A stretch of 64,000 bases of DNA, taken from NCBI GenBank assembly GCA_022559845.1, contig CM040127.1:30094708-30158707 (forward strand), in the 5' to 3' direction. How positions within the stretch are numbered: the first letter of the stretch is position 1; every line of letters starts with the position of its first letter. The notes under the pieces are model-generated. The model worked only from the letters and a program-made list of their open reading frames with translations, was not told where the DNA came from and did not search any database. Position numbers and translations under genes: made by a program. Below are positions 32,437 through 42,606 of this stretch, one piece after another. The DNA comes from Amorphophallus konjac. Lineage: Eukaryota; Streptophyta; Magnoliopsida; Alismatales; Araceae.

Positions 32437-35190
32437 GCGTCTGCTTTGCAAGGGAGCGTAGCAAACTAAAAAGTAGATGCCAAGGTGTGATGAGACACGC
32501 AATCAACATCACTTGATAAGAAATGAAATCAAAAGCTCGAGATGAAGCAAATCTCGGGAAATCCAACGAAATCAACAATGTTTGGATAAAAGGGGGAGTG
32601 TGCACGCGATGCACGAAGGAGATAAAACAAATGATCAACTTCCAACGCGGTGGAAGTACCCCAGGTCACAAACCTGTAGATTTCACCATTGGGGAGCGGT
32701 TACCAGCCAGTGGACGTGCTGCAGCCAAGGTGGATCAAAGGGAGATAAAATAAGATGATAAAAATCCAAACAAGGAGCTTTCGAGAAAATCACCCAAAAC
32801 AGCAACAAAACGAACTGAAGATTCAATCCGGCATGGAATATCTCATATCTGAAAAGATTAAGATCAATTCAACCCTCAAAGAAGCTTATCAGAATGATTT
32901 TTCAACGTTAATTCAAAGTCCTACATGAATGCATGCTGGGCTAAAGGGAAAATAAAACAAATGAAGATATAATATAATCAAGGATAATATTGTTAAACTG
33001 CCCAGACTGGGTCAAGAAATCAATTTTGTGAGCTGATACTAAGCCGAAGCCCATTTATCCACGCACCAACTCGTAAAAAGGGAACCATCGTCCCCAGTCT
33101 TGGACGGCTCAACGGCCTATCCGTGTGACTAAGACTTCTCTGGAATCATCATTATTTTTGATGAAGGGGAACTCAAATTCCAGATTTACCAAAGCCACAA
33201 GGTCCTTGATATAATCTAGTAACATATGTAACATATAGTAGAATGCATACAGGGAGATGGTGATATCAATAAGCATGGGAACTGAGAAATGAGCTGCAAG
33301 CACCGTGGGGCTTGGATGATGATGCCCAGTCGGTGGGACCAAGAGCTTCTTATCCTGCGCTCAAAAATTTATCAGCCAAGATATAAAAGATAACAAGCAA
33401 TGAATAAGGCATTTAAGCGTAGCAAGCATAGCATGAATCAAAGCATCAATAGCATGTCACAACATAGTAACCATTATGAGTTGAATCATGATATTGCAAA
33501 GCATCATTGTTTGTTATTTTGTCATGAGGATGCCAACTTGACTAATCAAGATTTGGAGTTGAATGATCAAGATCTGATAATGCCCATCGGCAGAATTGAT
33601 CAAGAGAAATTAGTAGGAGTTGATTGAAAGATCTGGAGATGAATAATCAGAATGATAATCAGGAGATATAACCAAAAATGATATAAGGAGGTGATAACCA
33701 AAAATGCCCAGGGTGGCATGTCATGAGAATATCGGGAGAATCGATAGATTGATAGCAATGAGTGGAGATAGGACTCATCCCGTGGTCTTGGTCCTTGCAA
33801 AGCTGTTCCTGCAAAACACCATCAGAAAATACAATGTAATTTTTAAGGAGTTTTTTTTGAAATATGCAAATTTTTATGTGGTTTTTGAAAATATACTCAA
33901 ATTTTTATGAATTTTGGAAAAATATGCAAATTTTTATGGGTTTTGAAAAATATTTCAATTTTTATGAATTTTGGGAAAGATATTCAAATTTTTATAGATT
34001 TTAGACAAGAAATATTCAATTTTGTTTGATTTTGGTTAGACATTGCTAAAGCAGCATCAAAGGGTGTCTTAAACCACTGACTAGGGGTCCTCGTTCCTTC
34101 CCCTTTTGCTAAAAACTGTCCAAAGCTGGGCGTGCATTGAAGGGTGGCGCCTTATAACCGACTGCCCTTGATCAACGGTACCCCTACCAAGGCCATACCT
34201 GAGAAATGTTCGGTCTTGGAGGGAGAAGAGAAGAATAATTGGAGATAAGTTTTATGCAGGATGGGAGATGTCGGGACTTGAATTCTTTCCAAGGTGTTAA
34301 CCCTCAAAGAGGTAGTCTGTTGCGCCGGGGCTTTATGCCTTTGATTTTTAGACCCTTGACATGCATACGACCAGGGTTTTCCCTGCGGGGACTTTGCCAC
34401 TCTTGTCATGCCATAATTCACAATCTTGCTTTTATCGAAATTCTGACTTGATTTTCATAATAGCCCTTTTGGCGAGATGTATATCATGAAATTCATATTT
34501 AGTTTGGGTCAAGACTGCCCCTATTTGAGACTCCTCTCGTATTGGGGATTACCAAGGTTGGTCATCTCATCCGTCAACCTCTTGCCCCTGCACGTGGCCG
34601 AGTAAAGAAGAGAAAAGACTTTCAGATATACTCATGGCATGGCCAAGGTAGCAACGGTGTTTTACCAAAGGAGCCGGCTAAGGACGCCGTGAAGTGTGTG
34701 AGGTGCCCAGCTGAGGGTTGATCTTAACAAGCAGGGAGAGAATGTTGAATTCCCAGCGCGGGGTTCTTATTAACCAAGGTGCTGCATAAGCAAGCCTAAA
34801 GACTCTTTTTAACAATGATTTAATTTAACAAAAGCTAAAGATAAAGATCTAAAATACCACTCTTAATCTTGTTAGGAAGCACTTCATTTTGAAAATCATG
34901 CGTGAAGTAATGAGGTAATGATATCATATAAATGCTTACTTACGCCAATATGTTACCTTGCAACCTTTGTTAAAGCAGCTGTCAGAGGCGAGGTTGATCA
35001 TCGTGGGGTAGTCCTCTTAGGCAGATAAAGGATTGGAAGCAAAGGATTGAAAGTGGCTTAACAAGAAGGAGTGGTGCCAAGACCAGACTCAGACGAATAA
35101 GGGGAAAAGGAAAAGAGGCGAGGGCTAGAACTCCCTCACTAAGGCGCGGAGACCCTGATCACATGGAATAGTCTACAGAAGGAGAGGAAA
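32437..35190. other. Non-coding interior of the Tat-like element
   Basis: No pol domain or clear gene in either strand. A minisatellite at 33850-34020 repeats CAAATTTTTATG units every ~33 bp. The rest is unique within the window, and the small open frames show no recognisable motif. Confidence 0.6.
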
Positions 35191-35399
35191 ATTAGAAGGA
35201 GGAATGAGGACTAAAGCCTCGAAAGCAATGGGAGAATGGGCAGATGCCCAAGGCAGTGGATGTGGAAGAAGTTGGGTCGGACCCAGAATCAGGAGGAATT
35301 AGAAGAAAAAATTGGTAGATAGAAAGAGGCGGATCTGGAGGGTCCGGAGGCAGAGGAGAATCATGAGAGGAAAAATCCGAAGGCTCCGGAGGGATGACA

Positions 35400-35830
35400 A
35401 AAGAAGGGACGCGATGCCCTGAGACGAAATAGGGAAAAAGATGATGGAAAAGGAAGAAAAAAATGAAGGATGTGATGTTCAGGAATATTAGAAAGATGAA
35501 TCGGAAGAAAGATGGAGGGTCCGGAGGTTCCGGAGGAAGCAAATGCCGAGGGACGCGATGCCCAGGGAGGAGAGAAAAATCCGGAGGTTCCGGAGGAATG
35601 AAATCAGGAAGGAGAAGGTGGAAAGGGGCGTCGTGCCCGAGGGAAAAGTCCGGAGGTTCCGGAGGAAGCAAATCAGGAAGGAGAAGATGGAAAGGGGCGT
35701 CGTGCCCGAGGAAAAAGTCCGGAGGTTCCGGAGGAAGAAAATGCCGAGGGACGTGATGCCCTGGGAAGAAGGGAGAGAAATCTGGGAGATGAAAAGGTTG
35801 GAAAGGGGCGCGATGCCCGAGTAATGAAGA
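35400..35830. repeat. Minisatellite with GGGGCGTCGTGCCC units
   Basis: Units of about 55-75 bp contain TCCGGAGGTTCCGGAGGAA and a short GGGGCGTCGTGCCC or GGGACGCGATGCCC hairpin (near 35405, 35553, 35625, 35694, 35748 and 35804). The hairpin arms (GGGC/GCCC) persist while the loop changes. Confidence 0.75.
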
Positions 35831-37980
35831 TGAATATGAATAAGATGGGAAGTGCGGAGGATCCGGCGGTGCCGGAAGGCGGGGGAGATACGGGTTTGGA
35901 AACCCCGGAATAAGGAGATGCAATTGTATGCAGAATGATGGATGCGATGAATGCAATGAATGCATGAATGCAACGTAATGCAAAGAACGTGAAGAACATG
36001 AAGGGCGAGAGAATGAGATCCTCCTCCGACCCTTGGAATGGCCCATGTGGAAGATGTGATAGACAAGAAGGGGGATAAAATAGCGGAAGGCCTTTTGGCA
36101 TCAAGATAACTGCTCCTCCACGGCAGTGAAAGTGTATAGCCAATTGGCTTAATGAACAAAGCACAAGCCCATGATGAAGCTTCAATGGTAAATAACAACT
36201 CCCTTGGAAGGTGAAAAGTAATAGTGGGAGGGAGTTGGAAAGTTAGGCTCGGAAGCATCATGCTGCCCAGGGGTTCAAGATTTAGAAATTGGAACAGAGG
36301 GTGCCCTGCCCGGCTCTTACGCAGCATCAATGCTTGGCATGGTGGCGACTTGGCCTCTTCAATCATGCTTGGCACAATAACCCGGATCGGCATCCGGCAA
36401 ATAAATTCTTGTGTCTTGAACATCACGGCCATGGCCAAATGTGTCTTGCCCGGCTCTTGATCATCTTCGGCACATATACTTGCAGAAGCACCCACATTCC
36501 GAGCAGTAGAAGGAGGTGAGGCGGAGGCGGAAGGCTTCGTGGAGGGTGGAGGTATAATAGAAAGTGTTGGCGGAGGTGGAAGCGGAGGTTCGAACACATC
36601 AAGTTTCTCCCTTTGCTCGGAAGCAGTCGGGATTGGCTCGAGTGCAAAAAGTGGTGGATCCTGCTCAGGATTAACCATGGGTAAAGATGAAGGGTTAAGT
36701 GGGGGAATAGGTAAGGTGGGTTGAGGTGGTGATAATGGGATAACGGAAGGTTGAATTGGGGAAGATTTAATGGTAGGCTCAGTGGAGGCTGGTGATATGG
36801 AGGTTAATGGCATAGCTGGTGGAGGTGTAATTGATGGGGGTTTAATTGGTGAAGGTGTAATTGGTGGAAGTATAATTGTGGGAGGTGTAATTGGTGGGGG
36901 TTTGTTGCGGAGAAAATGCGGAATGGGGCGAGCGGTGTTAGGAGCGGGAGTGGGAGTGGGAAGAGACTCAATAGGCGCCGGCGCGGGCGATTGGAGTATC
37001 GACCCATCGTCGTAACACCAAGAAGTCTCGGAAATAGGGGTTGGATCGGGGATGGTGGCTTCATCCTGAGCAAGGGGTTCATCGAATGAAAGTGGGGGAA
37101 GTGGAAAGTTAAGGAAACTCGGAAGGGGTGCCTGCGGAGCTTCATCATATACTACCTCGGATTCTTCAAATGCCGGCTCTTGTTCGCTTGGAATGTTGAT
37201 GCCATAGTCCTCTCTCTTATCTTTCCATTCTCTCTCCATCCTTGTAATATCGTCCAGAGCGGCATGGAGAGGATTGACCGGCGTAGGGGGAGCCGTGACC
37301 CTCCTTAATTGTTCCTCCATCAAAATTACCTTATCAAGCAGAGATTGTTGGAGGGGTGCAACTGGAGCAACCGAAGGTTGGCAGGGCCTTGAAGGAGGAG
37401 GGGTGGCATAAAAAGGCCGTGGAGGGGAGTTGACGGGATGACCCGTAAAAGAACCCGGACGGGCCGGATTACAAGGAGTAAAAGGGCCTCGGGGCCGTGA
37501 TGTAGGAGGAATAGAAGAAGGCGGGTGTCGGACCACCCGAGGAGGAGTGTGAATAGAAGGAGATGGGTAATGGGCTACCCGATTAGGAATATGGATGGAA
37601 GAGGGAAGTGGGTGATGGGCCACCCGTGGAGGATTAGAAGGAGGATGAGATGAAGGAGATGCACCCCCAACTGCGGCCTTAAGGGCTTGGATCTGTTGAG
37701 GGGTGAGATGATCTAATGCATGCAAAATTTGGGAGACTTTCTCATCATTAGGACGAGAGGGTCCCGAAGAGATAGTGGCTCGTAATTGAGTGGGTGGATC
37801 ATGAGGATGGACATTGCCCGTGGGTCGGGCATGACCATAAGAATGAGGACGTGGTCCCTTGAAAGTATGGTGAGAATGATGAACATGTTGAAATTGAGGG
37901 GAATAAGATGTGCTAGGTTGATCACCCTCATGAACATTAATTGAATTGAACATGTTATTTTGTCTATCAAAGTAAGCCAT
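35488..37980 (-). CDS. Proline-rich open frame of the Tat-like element
   Basis: An 830-codon frame starts at 37980 (MAYFDRQNNMFNSINVHEGD). Residues about 90-230 are rich in Pro/His with repeated RVAHHP or RVAHYP blocks. A more ordinary segment follows around residue 250 (EEQLRRVTAPPTPVN, MEREWKDKREDYGI), then a PPIT/PPSI repeat tract and a short globular-looking part (RMPIRVIVPSMIEEAK, FQFLNLEPLGS). Past about residue 650 it runs into the minisatellite described below and probably stops being meaningful. A second frame (36046-35192) there encodes repeats of GHDAPFHLLLPDF. It may be a remnant or replacement of gag; I do not recognise the family, and coding status is uncertain. Confidence 0.45.
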   Translation of the reverse strand: MAYFDRQNNMFNSINVHEGDQPSTSYSPQFQHVHHSHHTFKGPRPHSYGHARPTGNVHPHDPPTQLRATISSGPSRPNDEKVSQILHALDHLTPQQIQALKAAVGGASPSSHPPSNPPRVAHHPLPSSIHIPNRVAHYPSPSIHTPPRVVRHPPSSIPPTSRPRGPFTPCNPARPGSFTGHPVNSPPRPFYATPPPSRPCQPSVAPVAPLQQSLLDKVILMEEQLRRVTAPPTPVNPLHAALDDITRMEREWKDKREDYGINIPSEQEPAFEESEVVYDEAPQAPLPSFLNFPLPPLSFDEPLAQDEATIPDPTPISETSWCYDDGSILQSPAPAPIESLPTPTPAPNTARPIPHFLRNKPPPITPPTIILPPITPSPIKPPSITPPPAMPLTSISPASTEPTIKSSPIQPSVIPLSPPQPTLPIPPLNPSSLPMVNPEQDPPLFALEPIPTASEQREKLDVFEPPLPPPPTLSIIPPPSTKPSASASPPSTARNVGASASICAEDDQEPGKTHLAMAVMFKTQEFICRMPIRVIVPSMIEEAKSPPCQALMLRKSRAGHPLFQFLNLEPLGSMMLPSLTFQLPPTITFHLPRELLFTIEASSWACALFIKPIGYTLSLPWRSSYLDAKRPSAILSPFLSITSSTWAIPRVGGGSHSLALHVLHVLCITLHSCIHCIHRIHHSAYNCISLFRGFQTRISPAFRHRRILRTSHLIHIHLHYSGIAPLSNLFISQISLPSSQGITSLGIFFLRNLRTFSSGTTPLSIFSFLICFLRNLRTFPSGTTPLSTFSFLISFLRNLRIFLSSLGIASLGICFLRNLRTLHLSSDSSF

Positions 37981-38489
37981 TCAAGCAGTTTAATGTGCAA
38001 ACAATTTGCAAAGAAACACACGAGTTGTGATGGTTACCTTGATTTCTTATGTTTGAACCTTGGTGAATTAATGAATTTATGCAAATTGATATGATTCACA
38101 CAAGGGGAGGAACCTAGTTTCAAATATGATTTAACTCCAATGCCAACTAGGAACACTCTCTCACCACGTTTAGGCCAACTAATTCGGGACCTTCAAGGGT
38201 ACAACCTGCCCGGCGTCCGTGAGGGAATCCACGGGTGCGGGGACTTATGGAGGCTTGGTTTAGAAATTTCCAATCCAAAGAGACGGAATGCTCAATGGAG
38301 GGTCGTTCCTTCACCAAGGGGGTGTGTGGAATCCTAGTGAGGAGAGAGGAGGTCTCCCAAACCAATGCAAAGAAATGAATGAATGCAATGCAAGGAGATA
38401 TAAACAAATCCACCAATAGAGCCAAGTAAATGGTATAATCAATATAAAATCAATGCACAGATAAGCACGGGCTCTGTGAAATCACAGGA

Positions 38490-39115
38490 AAGAAACGACC
38501 TGTGGAAGGTCGCTACCAGGAAAAAACGCGCCTCTGAGTGAGGCGCTACCTGAGGAAAGGACGCCTCACAGAGAGGGCGTCAAATCTAAAAGACGCCCTG
38601 GGGCAGGGCGTTAACTCTCAGGGCTACACACGGCCAAGATAAAGAAACGCCTTGATGTGAGGCGTTATGAAATAACAAGACGCCCTGGAGAGGGGCGTGA
38701 ATTCACAAACAGGGCAAACCACGCCAATCACCCCAATATAATCAATCACGACAATATAACCAATCACAGTAAAAATACGCCCTGGAAGGGGGCGCTATCC
38801 AGCAAAGAAACGACATGGTCACTGTCGTGAATCACTGTGAGGGCCCACAAGCAACAGTGAGAAACGCACCTTAGGGTGAGGCGCTATAAATAAAAGGACG
38901 CCCCTGAGTGAGGGCGTCAAATCAACAAAGAGCGCCCTGATGTGAGGCGCTACGCAGTAAAGAAACGCCCTTGGGGTGGGCGTGAATTCACAAGCAGCGT
39001 AAGGAGAAACCAGGAAATATGCTGAAAGACGCCCTGTCAGAAGGCGTTATATATAAATCACACGCCCTGAGTAAGGGCGTTAAATAAAAAAGTGCCTCTG
39101 TCAGAGGCGTTAATT
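38490..39115. repeat. Array of about 15 GC stem-loops in the Tat-like leader
   Basis: About fifteen 18-24-nt inverted repeats sit 30-50 bp apart between the LTR and the long frame. Examples: ACGCCCTGGGGCAGGGCGT (38593), GCGCCTCTGAGTGAGGCGC (38528), ACGCCCTGAGTAAGGGCGT (39062) and ACGACATGGTCACTGTCGT (38809). Stem sequences differ between units, yet both arms change together (GCCCT/AGGGC, GCCTC/GAGGC, GACA/TGTC, GACCT/AGGTC). Similar units fill 31903-32235 and 40375-40702 in the LTRs. Confidence 0.85.
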
Positions 39116-39401
39116 CCCTCAATCTCCAGAGAAACTCCGCGGCCAGAAACATCAAACACTCACAGTCACAACATGATGATCATGGCAATCAACAAATATA
39201 TGAATAAGCATGCTCGTCAAAATTTTTTTTTGGATAAGTGGAAATTCTAAAAAACTATCAAACTGACAGATCACTTGGGGAGAGTGCAATGCACAATGGA
39301 GGGTGCCCGAGGGGCACAAAGGAGGGGTACCGTGGGTACCAAAGGGAAAGGGCACGCGAGGGTGCCAAAGGGGAAAGGGGTAATAAAAAGAAGAACACAA
39401 A

Positions 39402-39421
39402 GAGTCCCACCGTGATCGCCA
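39402..39421 (-). other. Primer binding site of the Tat-like element
   Basis: The plus strand reads GAGTCCCACCGTGATCGCCA, three bases before the right LTR. It looks like the 3' end of a tRNA including CCA, so the minus strand would pair with that tRNA. The T-arm and acceptor resemble plant tRNA-Arg from memory; the exact isoacceptor needs checking. Confidence 0.7.
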
Positions 39422-39424
39422 ATT

Positions 39425-40891
39425 TGTAGATTCTAATTAAAATCCACTTAAGGAAAAATTGATGAAAAGCAAACAATAAACAATAGTTGAGATGAAACAT
39501 GCACGAGGTGCACAAGGGGAGTGTGTGTGATCGCCAGAGACACGAGGGTCTCAAGTGGAAAAACAATAAGGGAAAGGATCGCAAAATACCTCAAAAATTG
39601 CGGTTGATTGTAGGTGCTCCTTTCTCTTCCAATCGGCCGGCCGATGAAGAGAGTTCTTTAATTATTACCCTTGCAAAAAGAGACACAAACACCACAAAAG
39701 AATTGAATTAGAACATGGTGTGTAGCATCAAATTCTTATATAGAAAGATGAGCATGAAACGATGTGCAAGACACACCTTGTGGGTGTTGGCCCTTAAACC
39801 CCTATGCAAAAAGGGTATGGGGAAATGAATGATGTGATGGATGCATGAAAAATAAAAAATATGAACAAAGAGGAAAGAGTGCAAGAGTTGCACTATGGGG
39901 AAAGTCTCAACACGTTGAGAATAAAAATCAAAGGGGGAAGAGCATGCATGCATATACGTATGATGCAATAAACCATAAAATAAAAGAAAACCGAAGAAGA
40001 AGGGCCTGTGCTGATGGCTTTATATTCTCGACGGGGAGAAATCTTCAAAAGATGAAGAGATGAAGATGCGCACGGAAGTCTTCTCCTTCAACCAAAACAG
40101 CAGCAGCACCTTCAACCTGTAAAACTGAGAGAAGAACAAAGGAAAAAGAAAACGGAGGGGGAAAGAAAAGGGTCGAACAGGAGGGATCCGAAGAGGAGGA
40201 GTCCAACCTTAACAACAGAGCCCATCGGCCCTATTAAATAGAATTGGAGGAGATAAACATGGGCAAGAGTTCAATAAAGGGGAAGGATAAGAATGGGCAA
40301 GAGCCTCAATCAAGGCAGGAGTCTAACGAGGCAAGGACTCTCTGGGGAAAGGGCTGCGAAGCCAGAAGATGAAACACGCCCGTGGTCAGGTCAATTCAAG
40401 AATTGACGACCTGTCAAGGGGTGTTAATTCAAAACACGCCCTGGGTCAGGGCGTTTCTTCCTGGATTAATTTTAGAAATAAATATTTCTTTTATTTAGAA
40501 ATTGTGAAAGACGCCTCATAGGGAGGCGTGAATTGAAAAACGCCCCATCATAGGGCGTGAGTTAATATTCTTCAAATATTTATTCTTTTTCAAAAATTGG
40601 ATAATGCCAGGAATTGACGCCCTTTCCAGCGGTCGTCACTTTTTAAAGAAACGCCCCAGGTCAGGTCGTGATTCAAAAAAACGCGCCCTTTCCAAAGGCG
40701 TTAATTTCAAAAATCATAAAAGGGGAGATAAATGCCCAAAAAATGGGAAAAGGGGAAAATAGAGGAAATTAGGGGAAATCCATGAAAAAGTGGGAAAAAC
40801 CACTCAAATAATGTTGATTTGAGGGTCAACTGGGGCATCGCAGAGCGATATGAAATATGCTCAAAATGATGTCAATTTTGGCGTGTCTACA
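39425..40891 (-). repeat. Right LTR of the Tat-like element (its 5' LTR)
   Basis: Near-identical to 30953-32422; ends GGCGTGTCTACA and is followed by the AGTAG target duplication. It contains its own stem-loop array (40375-40702), including one deletion of about three bases relative to the other copy. Confidence 0.93.
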
Positions 40892-41124
40892 AGTAGCTCT
40901 TCCGGTTCAAGTAAATTGAAGCTCAATGAAGTTCGAGACTTGATTCTAAGCGAAGATATTCGCAGAAGAGAATCAAGTGAAGTCTCAAGTTCTGCCTTGA
41001 ATACAAAGAGCAGGGGAAGAATAAAATAGCGGGGTCAAAATAGGAGCAGATGTAGGTCCAAGAAGAAAGGTCAATTAAAGTTTGGTGGTGATGGGTGCTG
41101 GAATTGTGGTAAAAAGGGTGATAT

Positions 41125-41165
41125 ATATTCCTAACAACTGGTATTAGAGCCAGGTTGGTAGTGAA
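41125..41165 (+). other. Aberrant junction: LTR end and primer site inside copia coding region
   Basis: The gag zinc-knuckle coding sequence runs into GTGATATATATTCCTAACA, the last bases of this element's own LTR, then ACTGGTATTAGAGCC, its primer site, and at once into RT coding sequence ([12 protein letters not shown]). Short shared sequences lie at both joints (GTGATATATATTC-like and AGAGCC). Confidence 0.85.
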
Positions 41166-42504
41166 GGGCTTCCAGCAAAATGAAGGTATAGACTACACTG
41201 AGATCTTTTCTCTAGTTGTGAAACTAACCACTATTAGATTGGTGTTGAGCATTGTTGCTGTTGAGAACTTACATTTAAAGTAACTAGATGTGAAGATAAC
41301 TTTTCTCCATGGTGACTTGGAGGAAGACATCTACATGTTGCAACAAGAAGGGTTTTCAGTCCCAAGCAAAGAAAACCTTGTATGCAAGCTTAAGAAAAAT
41401 TTGTATGTTCTGAAACAAGCCCCCAGACAGTGGTACAAGAAGTTTGATGGATTCATATTTAACAATGGTTTCATTAGGTGTTACATGGATCATTGTTGTT
41501 ATCTTAAGAAGTTTGATAATTGTTATATCATATTGTTGTTGTACGTGGATGATATGCTTATTGTAGGATTAAGTATGATAGAGATTAACAATATGAAAAT
41601 ACAATTATCAAAGGAATTTACTATGAAGGACTTAGGAGCAGCAAAGCAAATTCTTGGGATGAGAATTGTGAGAGATAGAACAGCTGGCACTGTAAAGCTA
41701 TCTTAAGAAGGTTACATCCAGAAGGTGTTGAGCAGATTCAACATGCTGGATGCAAAACCAGTTAGCACCCCTTTGGCAAGTCACTTCAAACTGTTTAAAG
41801 AGCAGTCACCAAAGTCTGCTGAACAGCGAGAGTCCATGAAGAAAATTCCTTATGCATCAGCTGTAGGAAGTATGATGTATGTCATGATTTGTACCAGGCC
41901 GGATATTGCACATGCAGTGGGAGTTGTGTGCAGACATATGGCAGATCCGGGCAAGTAACACTGGGAGGCAGTGAAATGGATCCTGAGATACCTAAAAGGC
42001 ACCTCAGGCAAGTCACTTTGTTTCAGGAAAAGTGAAGTTATCTTACAAGATTTTGTTGATTCAGATCTTGGTGGTGATCTGGACACCAGAAGAAGTACCA
42101 CTGGCTATGTTTACACCTTGGGTGGCACTGCAGTGAGTTGGGTTTCAAAACTTCAGAAGGTTGTTGCTCTCTCAACAACAGAAGCAGAGTATGTTGCTAT
42201 CTCTGAAGCTAGCAAAGAGATGGTATGGCTGAAAAATTTTCTGAAGGAGTTGGGCAAGGAACAAAGCAATAGTGTGCTGTTTTGTGACAGTCAAAGTGTA
42301 ATTCACCTTGTCAAGAACCCAGTCTTTCATGCAAGGACTAAGCACATACAACTGAAGTATCACTTCATTCGTGGTTTGCTTGAAGATGATGCTTTGCTGC
42401 TGGAGAAAATACTTGGTGCAGAGAATCCAACAGACATGTTAACCAAGGTGGTGACCACAGAGAAACTGAGGCTGTGCAAAGCCTCAGTTGGCCTTCATGG
42501 ATGA
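41153..42504 (+). pseudogene. Copia reverse transcriptase (C-terminal) and RNase H
   Basis: Starting within RLVVKGF, the frame shows LDVKITFLHGDLEEDIYM, KNLYVLKQAPRQWYKKFD, the intact catalytic box LLLYVDDMLIVG and KDLGAAKQILGM, then RNase H with RPDIAHAVGVVCRHM, STTEAEYVA, FCDSQSVIHLVKNPVFHARTKHI and a typical end near VGLHG. All in one phase, but TAA stops occur at 41281 (LKQLDVK expected), 41704 (LSQEGYIQ expected) and 41956. Each can be derived from a CAA codon by C to T (the last could also be GAA). The N-terminal half of RT is missing. Confidence 0.9.
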
Positions 42505-42592
42505 TTGATGGAGGGATGCCGTAGCAGTATTTTCATTGTTATATTGAGCATGGTTAATACACTGAGAGGTTTACTTTCTTTGGAGTTCAGAC

Positions 42593-42606
42593 TCCAAGTG
42601 GGAGAT
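42593..42606 (+). other. Copia polypurine tract
   Basis: CCAAGTGGGAGAT immediately before the LTR start TGTTAGAGTG; the usual TNT1-like form. Confidence 0.85.

Larger units (their letters stand above)
30953..40891 (-). mobile_element. Non-autonomous Tat/Ogre-like LTR element, young
   Basis: A complete 9.94-kb insertion flanked by AGTAG at 30948-30952 and 40892-40896. LTRs (30953-32422 and 39425-40891) differ at about 20 positions by eye (about 1.3%). The primer site lies on the minus strand at 39402-39421, so the element reads right to left. That site (GAGTCCCACCGTGATCGCCA on the plus strand) ends in CCA like a tRNA 3' end and resembles plant tRNA-Arg, the primer reported for Ogre elements. 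No protease, RT, RNase H or integrase could be found; one long proline-rich frame occupies the interior. It must have been moved by proteins of a relative. Confidence 0.85.

Noticed and set aside
38490..39115. CRISPR-like look of regularly spaced palindromes
   Set aside because: Units vary in sequence, spacing is irregular, there are no cas genes and the DNA is plant nuclear; it belongs to an LTR element.
39402..39421. tRNA gene fragment ending in CCA
   Set aside because: Its place just inside the LTR on the right strand identifies it as a retroelement primer site; nuclear tRNA genes do not encode CCA.
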